DNA of 64,000 nucleotides from Sphingomonas crusticola (GCF_003391115.1 NZ_QTJP01000001.1:1984001-2048000); one strand, 5' to 3'. Counted from the stretch's first letter, positions 9,251-20,549 are shown. Notes: generated by a model not told the origin, from the letters alone. Numbers and translations: made by a program.

Positions 9251-9319
9251 TCCCCTGTCTCCTCCACAGCTTTGCCTCCACCCGCATCAGGCTTCCCGCT
9301 ACGCTCGATTGGAGAGCTA

Positions 9320-9336
9320 TTGTCCTATTCAGGACA
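9320..9336. promoter_or_regulatory. Perfect-arm inverted repeat upstream of S9 peptidase (candidate operator B)
   Basis: TTGTCCTATTCAGGACA contains TGTCCT and AGGACA separated by ATTC. It matches the site before the TonB receptor (9434-9452) at 14 of 17 positions. It lies 70 bp upstream of the S9 start, in the divergent region shared with the receptor. Confidence 0.55.
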
Positions 9337-9433
9337 GGTCAACGATCATGAGATAGCGCCAATGTAGCCACACTAGGACCGTAAAGCGGATAACCGCCGA
9401 TATTCAGGCTGAGACGCGCCTCATCGGGACGAC

Positions 9434-9452
9434 TTGTCTCATTCAGGATAAT
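9434..9452. promoter_or_regulatory. Dyad upstream of TonB receptor (candidate operator C)
   Basis: TTGTCTCATTCAGGATAAT is nearly identical to the S9 site 114 bp away and lies 85 bp before the receptor start. Its inverted right half ATTATCCT recurs exactly at 5108-5115. Confidence 0.55.
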
Positions 9453-9536
9453 ATGCATTATGACCTGCAGCACGGCCAACAGCCGGCAGAGCTTGCCCAG
9501 ACCGCAGGGAGCGGTCGAAGCAATTAGGGGGTTATC

Positions 9537-12368
9537 ATGCGCGGATTTTCGAACCTTTACGGCAGCCGCAAATTCAAGGGAGCCAGCGCCCTCGCGCTTA
9601 TAATCGCGCTCGCCAATGCCAGCGGAGCGCTTGCCCAGACAACCGCGACCCAGGATTCCAGCCGCCAGGACGCAGCCGAGGGCACCGGGGATCAGAGCGA
9701 AGTCGTCGTGACGGGATCACGCATCGAACGCGCAGGATTCAATCAGCCGACGCCGACTACCGTGATCGGCGATACCGAACTCCGCCTAGGGGCCCGGCCC
9801 AACATTCAGCAGGTCCTGAACGATTCGCCGCAGTTTCGTCCAACCACTACGCCGCAGGTATCTGTGGGCAATACATCGAGCGGCACCGCGCCGGTCGATC
9901 TGCGCGGCCTGGGTTCGGATCGAACGCTCACGCTGATCAACGGCCGCCGTTTCGTTGGAGCCAACAACCTCAACTTCGTTCCGCTCGGCCTGGTCGACCG
10001 CGCCGAGGTGGTCACCGGCGGTGCGTCGGCGGCCTATGGTTCAGGCGCGGTTGCGGGCGTGGTGAATATCATCCTCAAGAAGAACCTTGAGGGCCTGGCG
10101 GTCGGCGCCTCAAGCGGCATTTCGTCGCGCGGGGACGGGGCTCGCTACGGGGCCGACGCCACGTACGGCACCAGCTTTGCCGATGGGGCCGGGCATTTCA
10201 TGATCGGTGCCGAATATCTGGATGACAAAGGCATCTCAGATCGCAACTCGCGCAAGAATCTCGGTAGCGCCGCGCTGCTCGCGCTCGACCCCGCCTTCCC
10301 CAAGCGGCAGACGCGAGTACGGGATGTTAACACCAATCCATACGGCACCTATTATACGCCGGGCGGCCTCATCACGAGCGGCGTCCTCGCCGGCCAGACC
10401 TTCAATCAAGATGGCACTCTCCGGCCGTTCGATGCTCCCAACGCACGGGGTGTTGGCGGGTCCGACGCGCGCGGCTTGTACGACGATGTCGCGGTGGCGC
10501 TGCCGGTCCAGCGCATCAACGCTTATGCGCGTGCCAGTTATGACGTCGGCGGCGCGACCTTCTGGATCGACGGCACCTACGGACGCTCGCACGTAAACGA
10601 CGGCAAGTTCCTGCCGGACTATCTGGCTTCGGCACCCATCACGATCTCGGCGGCGAACCCCTTTCTGTCGCAAGCAATCCGCAGCCGGCTCACGGCAGCG
10701 GGCCAGAGCGGGTTCACCTTCATGCGCGACTATAACGATATCTATAACCTGCAGTTCGACGCGCTTCGCACCACCTATGAGGGCGCGATTGGCGTCGACG
10801 GAAAGCTTGGGAGCGGCATCAAATATGCGGCGCATTACAGCCATGGCGAAGTCGTCGCGACTCAGCGGCTGAAGAACGCCACCTTCTTTCCGCAGTTCAA
10901 TAACGCCATCAACGCTGTCAGGAACGCTTCGGGGAATATCGTCTGCGCGATCAATGCCGATGCCAGCACGACGAACGACGATGCGGCGTGCGCGCCGCTC
11001 AATCCGTTTGGCCCCAATAATGCCTCCGCGGCTGCCTTAGCTTATACCCGCGGGACCGAATATTCGCATACCGTCAGCAAGCTGGATTCCGCAGACGTCC
11101 ATGTCCAGGCCGACCTGTTCTCGCTTTGGGCTGGGCCGATCACCGGCCTGCTCGGTGCGGAAGCACGTTGGGAAGAGGTCGTCGCGACCAACGGCGCGCT
11201 GGATAAGAAGGCCGCTTTCGGCGGCTTCTCGCTATATACCAGCCCCGTGTCGGGCGGGTTCAACGTCAAGGAAGGCTATGGCGAGCTCGCGGTCCCGGTG
11301 CTTGATGCTACGGCGGTGAAGCTCGATCTGAACGGGGCCGCACGCTATTCGGATTACAGCACCAGTGGCGGCATCTGGTCATGGAAATATGGCGGCACGG
11401 TACGCTTCTTCGGTGATCTGATGCTGCGAGCAACCCGCTCGCGCGACATCCGCTCGCCCAATGTCGGCGATCTGTTCGCGGTGCGCAGCCTCAGCATCGG
11501 CCCAGTGGTTGACCGGGATACCGCCAACCGGCCGCCGACCCCGCCATATAATTCCGCGCCAACCCTGGTGAGCACCTATCGCGGCGGCAACCCGGATCTG
11601 GTGCCGGAAATTGGCAAGACGCTGACCTTCGGCGGATCCTATTCCCCGTCCTTCATTCCCCGGCTGAGCGTGTCGGTCGATTATTACGATATCAAGATCA
11701 ATGGTGCGATCGCCACGCTTAGCGGGTCGGACCTGTCCGCCGCCTGCGCCGCCGGCAATGCCGCGGCGTGCGATCGGGTGATACGCGATCCGGTTAGCCA
11801 GACGATCACCCAGGTGTTCGCCAACGCGCAGAATATCGCCAGCTTCAAGACCCGCGGCATCGATTTCGAGGCCTCGTATCTGGTGCCGCTGTCTCAACTG
11901 AGTAGCCATATCCCAGGGTCGCTGCGGATCCGGGCGCTGGCGACTCATGTCGACCGGGTCATCTTCTCGACCGGTGCAGCCACCCCCATCAACGTCGCGG
12001 GCGATGTCGGCGAAACCGTCACTAACGGCACGCCCAAATGGCGCGGTACGCTGAGCTTCAGCTATCAGACCGACCGGCTCGGACTGGACGCGCGCGTCCG
12101 CTACGTCGGCGGCGGCAAGTTCAACCAGTTGCTCGACGGGCGCATCCCGAGCCCCGGCGCACCGGCGAACGTCACGCTGCTCAATAACGATATCAGCGCG
12201 AGGACTTATGTGGACCTCGGTGCGCAGTTCAAGGTCAACGACCGCTTCACCTTCTTCGGCAATATCGCCAACCTGTTCGATCGCGATCCCCCGATCAGCA
12301 CCGCCGGGCCGATCCATTACGACGCGATCGGTACCTATTTCACCTTCGGCGCCCGTGTGAAATTCTAG
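9537..12368 (+). CDS. TonB-dependent outer-membrane receptor
   Basis: 943 aa. AGGGGG lies 7 bases before the ATG. A signal peptide (residues about 1-34, ending 'SGALAQ') is followed by a plug domain ('VVVTGSRIERAGF', 'DLRGLGSDRTLTLINGRRF', 'GGASAAYGSGAVAGVVNIIL') and a 22-strand-type barrel ending in the C-terminal aromatic signature 'FTFGARVKF'. No FecA-type signalling extension was seen and no FecI/FecR genes lie nearby. Its place beside peptidases and the shared upstream dyad suggest import of peptides rather than siderophores, but the ligand is inferred. Confidence 0.92.
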   Translation: MRGFSNLYGSRKFKGASALALIIALANASGALAQTTATQDSSRQDAAEGTGDQSEVVVTGSRIERAGFNQPTPTTVIGDTELRLGARPNIQQVLNDSPQFRPTTTPQVSVGNTSSGTAPVDLRGLGSDRTLTLINGRRFVGANNLNFVPLGLVDRAEVVTGGASAAYGSGAVAGVVNIILKKNLEGLAVGASSGISSRGDGARYGADATYGTSFADGAGHFMIGAEYLDDKGISDRNSRKNLGSAALLALDPAFPKRQTRVRDVNTNPYGTYYTPGGLITSGVLAGQTFNQDGTLRPFDAPNARGVGGSDARGLYDDVAVALPVQRINAYARASYDVGGATFWIDGTYGRSHVNDGKFLPDYLASAPITISAANPFLSQAIRSRLTAAGQSGFTFMRDYNDIYNLQFDALRTTYEGAIGVDGKLGSGIKYAAHYSHGEVVATQRLKNATFFPQFNNAINAVRNASGNIVCAINADASTTNDDAACAPLNPFGPNNASAAALAYTRGTEYSHTVSKLDSADVHVQADLFSLWAGPITGLLGAEARWEEVVATNGALDKKAAFGGFSLYTSPVSGGFNVKEGYGELAVPVLDATAVKLDLNGAARYSDYSTSGGIWSWKYGGTVRFFGDLMLRATRSRDIRSPNVGDLFAVRSLSIGPVVDRDTANRPPTPPYNSAPTLVSTYRGGNPDLVPEIGKTLTFGGSYSPSFIPRLSVSVDYYDIKINGAIATLSGSDLSAACAAGNAAACDRVIRDPVSQTITQVFANAQNIASFKTRGIDFEASYLVPLSQLSSHIPGSLRIRALATHVDRVIFSTGAATPINVAGDVGETVTNGTPKWRGTLSFSYQTDRLGLDARVRYVGGGKFNQLLDGRIPSPGAPANVTLLNNDISARTYVDLGAQFKVNDRFTFFGNIANLFDRDPPISTAGPIHYDAIGTYFTFGARVKF

Positions 12369-12418
12369 CGGCAGTTTGCTAGCCGGGCGGGGGCCCGGGC
12401 GAATGCGGAGTGCAGAAG

Positions 12419-12456
12419 GGTGGAGGCTCGCACAACCCTAGGTGCGGGCCTCCACC
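12419..12456 (+). terminator. Strong hairpin after TonB receptor
   Basis: A 15-bp stem (one G-T pair) closes an 8-base loop 50 bases after the receptor stop. There is no clear T-run, so it may act as an RNA-end stabiliser rather than a classic intrinsic terminator. Confidence 0.5.
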
Positions 12457-12563
12457 AATTGCTGTTGGTCGAATCCGCCTCATGAAGGCAGACCTTCCCA
12501 TCTTCGGAAATGCCGCCAACGATTTGTCGCTGTAACGTGCCCGTCTGCCATGAAAGCAGTGGA

Positions 12564-12639
12564 TGGTGACCCCTACGGGACTCGAACCCGTGTTTTCGCC
12601 GTGAGAGGGCGACGTCCTAGACCGCTAGACGAAGGGGCC
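12564..12639 (-). tRNA. tRNA-Glu (anticodon CTC)
   Basis: A 76-nt cloverleaf read from 12639: acceptor GGCCCCT pairs with AGGGGTC, the T-arm has GGTTCGAGTCCC, and the anticodon loop is CTCTCAC, giving CTC. The 3' CCA is encoded (12566-12564). Confidence 0.93.
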
Positions 12640-12689
12640 GGTCTGCACGGAAGGCGCGCTCTTATGTGGGCGCGCCCTCACCGTCAAGC

Positions 12690-14522
12690 TCAGGCAGCTT
12701 CAGCCTCGGCCGCTTCTTCGGCTTCGCGCTGTTCGGCCTGCTGGCGCGCCCACATCTCGGCATAGAGCCCACCGCGCGCCACCAGCCCGGCATGGCTGCC
12801 GCGTTCGGCGATCCGGCCCTTGTCCATGACGATGATCTCGTCGGCGTGGACGATCGTGGAGAGGCGATGCGCGACGATGATCGTCGTGCGGCGCTGGGCG
12901 AGCAGGTTGAGCGTGTCCTGGATCGCGGCCTCGGTGCGGCTGTCGAGCGCGCTGGTCGCCTCGTCGAGGATCAGCAATTGCGGATCCTTGAGCAGGGTGC
13001 GCGCGATCGCGACGCGCTGCTTCTCGCCGCCGGATAGCTTCAATCCGCGTTCGCCGACCTTGGTGTCATAGCCATCGGGCAGTGAGGTGATGAAATCGTG
13101 GATCGCCGCGCCGCGCGCGGCGGCCTCGACCTCGGCCTGGCTCGCGCCGGCGCGGCCGTACGCGATGTTGTAACCGATCGTGTCGTTGAACAGCACCGTA
13201 TCCTGGGGAACGATACCGATCGCGCGGCGCAGCGAGGCCTGGCTGACGCGGGCTATATCCTGTCCGTCGATCAGGATGCGGCCGGCGGTGACGTCGTAGA
13301 AGCGGAACAGCAGCCGCGCGAGCGTCGACTTGCCCGCGCCCGACGGGCCGACCACCGCCAACGTGCCGCCGGCGGGGACGGCGAAGTCGACGCCTGTCAG
13401 GATCCGGCGTTCGGGATCGTAGGAGAAGTCGACCTGTTCGAACCGCACCGATCCGCCCTGGGCGATCAGATCCGTCGCGTCCGCGACATCGGTCACCTCC
13501 TCGGGCGTATCGACCAGCTTGAACATCGCCTCCATGTCGATCAGCCCCTGGCGGATCTCGCGATAGACCATGCCCAGGAAGTCGAGCGGACGGAAAAGCT
13601 GGCTCAGCATGGTGTTGATGAACACCACGTCGCCGGTCGAGAATTTGCCCTTGCTCCAGCCCCAGACGCTGTACGCCATCGCGCCGGCCATCATCAGGTT
13701 GGTGATGAAGCCCTGGCCGATATTCATCCACGCGAGCGAGGTCTCGACCTTGGTGGTGGTGTCGACCAGCCGCTTGACGCTCTCGCCATAACGGTCCTGC
13801 TCGACGCGTTCGGCGCCGAAATATTTGACCGTCTCGTAATTGAGCAGCGAATCGACCGCCTTCTGCGTCGCCTCGCTGTCGGAGCGCGTCCATTCGCGAC
13901 GCAGCGCGATCCGCCATTCCGTCATGCGGCGGGTGAAGGAGATGTAGATCACGACCATCAGGGCCACCGCGACCACCAGGCCGGGGCCGAATTTGGTGAA
14001 GAAGATGATGCAGACCGCCGCCAGCTCGAAGATCGTCGGCGCGATGTTGAACAGCAGGAAATAGAGCATCGTGTCGATGCTCTTGGTGCCGCGCTCGATC
14101 ACCTTGGTGACGGCACCCGTGCGCCGTTCGAGATGGAAGCGCAGCGACAGGCGGTGCAGGTGGCCGAACACTTCCAGCGCGAGCTTGCGCGCCGCCTCCT
14201 GGCCGACGCGCTCGAAGATCGCGTTGCGCAGATTGTCGAACAATGTGCCGCCGAAGCGCGCGCCGGCATAGGCAACGACCAAAGCCATGGCGAGGCCGAC
14301 CGCCTCGTGGCCCGGCGTCATCCGGTCGATCGCGCCCTTATAGGCGAACGGCATGAGCAAGGTGATGCACTTGGCGCCGATCACCAGCAGCATCGCCACC
14401 GCCACGCGCATCCGCAGCGCCGGCCGGTCTTTCGGCCAGAGATAGGGCAGGAAGCGGCGGAGCGCACCAAAGCCGTTCTCGGGATTGGGCGGGGCGTCGG
14501 CGGGGGTGGAAGGCGGCATCAC
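12690..14522 (-). CDS. ABC exporter of the Atm1/HMT1 type
   Basis: 610 aa half-transporter: six-helix membrane domain (residues about 35-330) fused to an ATPase. Walker A is at about 395 ('GPSGAGKST'), the signature at about 496 ('LSGGEKQRV') and Walker B at about 518 ('LLILDEATSALD'). The segment 'MNIGQGFITNLMMAGAMAYS' and the length fit the mitochondrial Atm1 / Novosphingobium Atm1 group, which exports glutathione-linked compounds and relates to Fe-S biogenesis and heavy-metal tolerance. The C-terminus is an Ala/Glu-rich tail. It is a single gene followed by tRNA-Glu; specific substrate not readable. Confidence 0.88.
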   Translation of the reverse strand: MMPPSTPADAPPNPENGFGALRRFLPYLWPKDRPALRMRVAVAMLLVIGAKCITLLMPFAYKGAIDRMTPGHEAVGLAMALVVAYAGARFGGTLFDNLRNAIFERVGQEAARKLALEVFGHLHRLSLRFHLERRTGAVTKVIERGTKSIDTMLYFLLFNIAPTIFELAAVCIIFFTKFGPGLVVAVALMVVIYISFTRRMTEWRIALRREWTRSDSEATQKAVDSLLNYETVKYFGAERVEQDRYGESVKRLVDTTTKVETSLAWMNIGQGFITNLMMAGAMAYSVWGWSKGKFSTGDVVFINTMLSQLFRPLDFLGMVYREIRQGLIDMEAMFKLVDTPEEVTDVADATDLIAQGGSVRFEQVDFSYDPERRILTGVDFAVPAGGTLAVVGPSGAGKSTLARLLFRFYDVTAGRILIDGQDIARVSQASLRRAIGIVPQDTVLFNDTIGYNIAYGRAGASQAEVEAAARGAAIHDFITSLPDGYDTKVGERGLKLSGGEKQRVAIARTLLKDPQLLILDEATSALDSRTEAAIQDTLNLLAQRRTTIIVAHRLSTIVHADEIIVMDKGRIAERGSHAGLVARGGLYAEMWARQQAEQREAEEAAEAEAA

Positions 14523-14612
14523 CGGTCAAGATAGGGTGCAGCGCCCGATCCGCAAACTTTCGGTTACCCGCGGGGCGAACCAAGGCCTCACCGAATTGGA
14601 GCCTATCACGGT

Positions 14613-14709
14613 CCGTCGCCCCAGCGCAGGCTGGGGCCGATGTCTCGTCAGGCACAAGATGCCATCGAATACGGCAACAGACAGGGATGCCAGCCTTCGC
14701 TGGCATGAC
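14613..14709. repeat. REP-like repeat pair (BIME)
   Basis: Two imperfect palindromes in opposite orientation: one with CCCCAGCGCAGGCTGGGG (14619-14636) and one with GATGCCAGCCTTCGCTGGCA (14686-14705). The same two units recur at 30108-30190, 33836-33924 and 35970-36062. The rest of the 335-base gap between the exporter and the M23 gene holds only the LexA-like promoter and small ORF described below. Confidence 0.8.
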
Positions 14710-14739
14710 CAGGTCGGGGTGCGCGAGCCCGCGCGATGA

Positions 14740-14768
14740 TTGACTTTGTTCCCTTATTGTTCTAGGCA
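14740..14768 (+). promoter_or_regulatory. Promoter-like sequence with LexA-type box
   Basis: TTGACT (14740-14745), a 17-base spacer and TAGGCA (14763-14768). Inside the spacer lies GTTC-N7-GTTC (14748-14762), an exact match to the alphaproteobacterial LexA direct repeat. It points into the gap and then antisense to the M23 gene end. Confidence 0.45.
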
Positions 14769-14793
14769 ATCTGCTGCTGTGCAGCCACCCGGC

Positions 14794-14982
14794 ATGGGGC
14801 CGCCATCAAGTTCGTTTCTGGTGTTTTTGTTTTTTCGGCTGTTTGAAATCGTCGAAATCAATGCGCACGGATCGCCATCAGGCGGGCGAGCGTGGCGCGG
14901 AAGCGGCCGAGCTCCGCGCCGGCAAGCTGTGCCGCCTGAACGAACTTCACGCTCGCCGGATTCACCGCGACATTGTTCTTGA
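14794..14982 (+). CDS. Possible small SOS-type membrane peptide (uncertain)
   Basis: A 62-codon ORF starts 26 bases after the LexA-like promoter. Residues about 5-18 ('SSSFLVFLFFRLFE') are strongly hydrophobic and the rest is basic. The distal two thirds run antisense to the 3' end of the M23 gene, so only the first ~21 codons are free sequence. There is no clear ribosome binding site. LexA-controlled small membrane peptides such as Caulobacter SidA are a precedent for the layout only; no homology is claimed. Confidence 0.2.
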   Translation: MGPPSSSFLVFLFFRLFEIVEINAHGSPSGGRAWRGSGRAPRRQAVPPERTSRSPDSPRHCS

Positions 14983-16312
14983 ACACCTCGAAATGCAGGT
15001 GCGGCCCGGTCGAGAGCCCGGTCGAGCCGACATAGCCGATCAGCTGCCCGGCGCGGACGCGTTGGCCGGCCTTGGCGAGGATCCGGCTCATATGCGCATA
15101 GCCGGTGCCGAGATTGCCCGACGATTTGATCTGGACGTAATTGCCGTGGCCGCCATGGAACCCCGCGAAGCTGACGACGCCGTCCGTGGCGGCGACGATC
15201 GGCGAGCCCATCGGTGCGCCATAATCGATGCCCTTGTGCATGCGGCTGAAGCCCAGCACCGGGTGGAAGCGCAGGCCGAAGCTTGACGTCAGGTGGCCAT
15301 GGACCGGCATCTTCATGGTGCCGCGCGTTTCGCCGACGCCGGCGGCATCGAAGAATTGTTCCTTGCCGCCCATCATCCACTTGAGCAGGCGCAGCTCTTT
15401 CTTGCCCTGTTGCAGGCCGGCGAACAGCAGGCTGCCCGTCTCGGTTTCGCCGGTGGCGGCGCGGCGATGTTCGACGATGATGTCGAACCGGTCATTGGCA
15501 TGGATGCCGGCGGTCGAGACATGCTGGCCCATCGCGCGGAGATAGGCCTGGATCGCATTCGCCGGCGCGCCCGCGGCACGGGCGGCGGCGAGCAGGCCGG
15601 AGCCGACCCGGCCCGCGATCCGCAACGGCGTATTGTCGACCGCGATCGGGATGCGCTTGACGCGAAGCTGATCGCCTTCGCGATTGACCTCGAGCGCCAG
15701 TTCGAGCTTGGCGCGGAACGCCAGGTGATCGAGCGGGCGGGCCACCGACTTGTTGGGGCGACGACCCAAGACCAGATTCATCTTTGTGCCCGGCTTGATG
15801 GCGTCGAGATCGCCGGAGACCATGGCCGCGACCGACTTCGCCTCGTCTTCGCCGACGCCCGCACGTTGCAGCACGCGCGCGAAGCCGTCGCCGGTGCCGA
15901 GCGTGGCGCTGACCTGAACCTGCGGGCGCTCGGGCGTGTCGGCCAGCCGCTCGACCAGGTTGGTCGCGATCACATGGCGGCCCGTGTCTGCGCCGTAAGC
16001 CGATGGGGCGATCGCGCCGACGCGCATTTCCTGTTCCTGCCGCGCACCCAAGGGCGGCGCGACCGTCCCTGCCACCGGCTTGATGCTCGGCGCGAACGAA
16101 ATGGCGAGCGCACAGAGGGTGGTGCAGGTGGCGAGGCCGCGCCACCATTCGCGGCTGCCGATGCGCGTGCCAAGGTCCACGACAAGGTCGAGGTCGGTCG
16201 CACGCTCGATGCCGCGGCGAAGCGCGTGGCGATCAGGCAGGCGGGTCGGCCGCGTCGGCGCGAGCGCTACGGCGCCCCCGCCCGCAAAACCATCGCTCTC
16301 CCGCAGGTACAT
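14858..16312 (-). CDS. M23-family peptidoglycan endopeptidase, membrane-anchored
   Basis: 484 aa. A basic cytoplasmic stretch is followed by one membrane segment (residues about 60-80, 'GLATCTTLCALAISFAPSI'), a linker region and a C-terminal LytM domain. Zinc-site motifs are at about 358-362 ('HKGIDYG') and about 436 ('GPHLHFEVF'), with 'GYAHMS' between them, so it should be active. It cleaves peptide cross-bridges in peptidoglycan. The gene is divergent from the helicase at 16542. A single perfect DnaA-box sequence lies in the gap between them at 16370-16378. Confidence 0.88.
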   Translation of the reverse strand: MYLRESDGFAGGGAVALAPTRPTRLPDRHALRRGIERATDLDLVVDLGTRIGSREWWRGLATCTTLCALAISFAPSIKPVAGTVAPPLGARQEQEMRVGAIAPSAYGADTGRHVIATNLVERLADTPERPQVQVSATLGTGDGFARVLQRAGVGEDEAKSVAAMVSGDLDAIKPGTKMNLVLGRRPNKSVARPLDHLAFRAKLELALEVNREGDQLRVKRIPIAVDNTPLRIAGRVGSGLLAAARAAGAPANAIQAYLRAMGQHVSTAGIHANDRFDIIVEHRRAATGETETGSLLFAGLQQGKKELRLLKWMMGGKEQFFDAAGVGETRGTMKMPVHGHLTSSFGLRFHPVLGFSRMHKGIDYGAPMGSPIVAATDGVVSFAGFHGGHGNYVQIKSSGNLGTGYAHMSRILAKAGQRVRAGQLIGYVGSTGLSTGPHLHFEVFKNNVAVNPASVKFVQAAQLAGAELGRFRATLARLMAIRAH

Positions 16313-16541
16313 GCCGTTCCCCGTCTTGAGCCCTGATAGGTCGGTCTAGCGCCGACAGGCGGGAAGGACTGTGGATAACCCGGGTTAAAGTCAAACCAAT
16401 CCACGGGGTTAGAAGCTGAAGCTGCGACGAGGTGAGTCGTTTTTCCGGCGAAGCGAATCGATTGGCGGAACGAATTAAATCGCGGTGGTATGATCCACGT
16501 TCGCTTGCTTTTGCCGATGCTTGCGCCATCTTGCCGGGGAC

Positions 16542-19055
<2,514 letters not shown>

Positions 19056-19092
19056 AGAGCGGCGCTTGCCGGCGTTCCGGTGGGAGCCTCGC

Positions 19093-19356
19093 TTGAGGCT
19101 CGACAAATTCCTGTTCTTCACGCGGCTGGTGAAGACGCGCAGCCTCGCCCAGCGGCTCGCCGAAGGCGGCCACCTACGGATCGACAGCCGTCCCACTGAT
19201 CGCGCGCATGCGGAGGTGCGGCCGGGCATGGTCCTGAGCTTCCCGCTCAACGATCGCGTACGGGTGCTGCGAATCGAGGCAATTCCCGCGCGGCGGGGCC
19301 CTGCGCCGGAAGCGCAGGCATGTTATACGGACCTCTCGCCGCCCGCCGCCGGTTGA
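19093..19356 (+). CDS. S4-domain RNA-binding protein (Hsp15-like)
   Basis: 87 aa from a TTG start at 19093, chosen because homologous S4 proteins begin with '(M)RLDKFLFF' and no ATG or GTG is better placed. The S4 fold is clear: '[20 protein letters not shown]' then 'GGHLRID'. Hsp15-type proteins bind stalled 50S subunits carrying peptidyl-tRNA. It follows the helicase by 37 bases. Confidence 0.75.
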   Translation: MRLDKFLFFTRLVKTRSLAQRLAEGGHLRIDSRPTDRAHAEVRPGMVLSFPLNDRVRVLRIEAIPARRGPAPEAQACYTDLSPPAAG

Positions 19357-19402
19357 CGCCACCGGGAGCGCACCATATTCGGCCCGCTTCGAGGAGCCTT
19401 CC

Positions 19403-19741
19403 ATGACTTACGTCGTCACCGACGCCTGCATCCGCTGCAAATATATGGACTGCGTCGAAGTGTGCCCGGTCGACTGCTTCTACGAAGGCGACAATATGCT
19501 CGTCATCAATCCTAGCGAGTGCATCGACTGCGGCGTCTGCGAGCCCGAATGCCCGGCCGAAGCGATCCTGCCCGACACCGAAAACGGGCTGGAGAAGTGG
19601 CTCGAGCTCAACACGACCTTCTCCGCGCAATGGCCGAACATCACGCGCAAGCGCGAAGCGCCGGCCGATGCCGATGCGTGGAAGGGCGTTGCCGACAAGT
19701 TCGATACGCAATTCTCACCGGAGCCCGGGCAAGGCGATTGA
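19403..19741 (+). CDS. fdxA: Seven-iron ferredoxin FdxA
   Basis: 112 aa. The N-terminal half carries both cluster motifs: C9, C12, C17 and C21 in '[14 protein letters not shown]', and '[12 protein letters not shown]' near residues 40-51. Together they bind a [3Fe-4S] and a [4Fe-4S] cluster, as in other alphaproteobacterial FdxA. The C-terminal ~50 residues are the usual extension. An AGGAG motif stands 8 bases before the ATG. It lies 46 bases after the S4 gene and may be read with it. Confidence 0.93.
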   Translation: MTYVVTDACIRCKYMDCVEVCPVDCFYEGDNMLVINPSECIDCGVCEPECPAEAILPDTENGLEKWLELNTTFSAQWPNITRKREAPADADAWKGVADKFDTQFSPEPGQGD

Positions 19742-19785
19742 CGGCCGGGCAGCCGGATTGTCGCCGCTTCGGTTGAGTGTTCACG

Positions 19786-19841
19786 GGTAACCGTTACCAA
19801 AATGCCGCGCTTTTACAGAAAGCTGGCATTACGGTTGTAAT
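19786..19841. promoter_or_regulatory. Two dyads in the carD leader
   Basis: GGTAACCGTTACC (19786-19798) and ATTACGGTTGTAAT (19828-19841) are perfect dyads in the 246-base gap before carD. They may be operators, but no binding family is recognised. Confidence 0.3.
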
Positions 19842-19987
19842 TCTGTTACATGCTTCGGCAAGAAGTGAGCGCCGCGCGGGCGTTCTCACATGGATCATGT
19901 TTCCCGAACCGCCCATCGCTGCCGTCGGGCCGCTCGTTAGCGGACTTGTCGGAGCCTCGCGGTCCGCTTGAGCAGGAAGGTCTCTAA

Positions 19988-20524
19988 ATGGCTGCAAAGG
20001 CGCTGAGCTTCGTCGTCGGCGATTATGTCGTATATCCCAAGCATGGTGTCGGCCGCGTGGTCGAACTCCAGAGCCAGGAAATCGCGGGTACGAAACTCGA
20101 GCTTTACGTGCTCCGTTTCGAGAAGGAGCGCATGACGCTGCGGGTCCCGACCAACAAGGCGGAAAGCGTCGGCATGCGCAAGCTGTCGTCCAACGCCCAG
20201 ATGTCGGACGCGCTGACCACGCTCAAGGGCAAGCCCAAGGTCAAGCGCACCATGTGGTCGCGCCGCGCCCAGGAATATGAAGCCAAGATCAATTCGGGCG
20301 ACCTGGTGTCGATCGCCGAAGTGGTCCGCGATCTGTTCCGCGCCGAGGATCAGCCCGAGCAGAGCTATTCCGAACGGCAGATCTTCGAGGCCGCCTGCAG
20401 CCGTCTCGCCCGCGAGCTGGCGGCGATGGAATCGGTCGACGAGCCGACCGCGCAGGTGAAGATCCTGGATATCCTCCGCGCCGCGGCGGCGATCCACAAC
20501 AAGGTTGCTGCCCCGGCGACGTAA
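19988..20524 (+). CDS. carD: CarD-family RNA polymerase-binding transcription factor
   Basis: 178 aa, usual length for alphaproteobacteria. The N-terminal RNAP-interaction domain begins 'FVVGDYVVYPKHGVGRVVEL'; the C-terminal helical DNA-contacting region includes 'KRTMWSRRAQEYEAKINSGD'. CarD binds the RNAP beta subunit and stabilises open complexes at many promoters including rRNA. AGGAAGG lies 7 bases before the ATG. A strong terminator follows directly, so it is monocistronic. Confidence 0.95.
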   Translation: MAAKALSFVVGDYVVYPKHGVGRVVELQSQEIAGTKLELYVLRFEKERMTLRVPTNKAESVGMRKLSSNAQMSDALTTLKGKPKVKRTMWSRRAQEYEAKINSGDLVSIAEVVRDLFRAEDQPEQSYSERQIFEAACSRLARELAAMESVDEPTAQVKILDILRAAAAIHNKVAAPAT

Positions 20525-20549
20525 GCCTGCCACGGCGTGAACGAAAACG

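Noticed and set aside
7157-12368. Lasso-peptide cluster (S9 isopeptidase plus TonB receptor)
   Set aside because: The pairing is similar, but no precursor, B or C biosynthesis gene and no FecI/FecR genes lie in or near the island, and the regulator type differs. Kept only as an alternative activity for the S9 enzyme.
16370-16378. Perfect DnaA box TGTGGATAA suggesting an origin
   Set aside because: It is a single box in a short divergent gap, with no cluster of boxes, AT-rich stretch or origin genes nearby.
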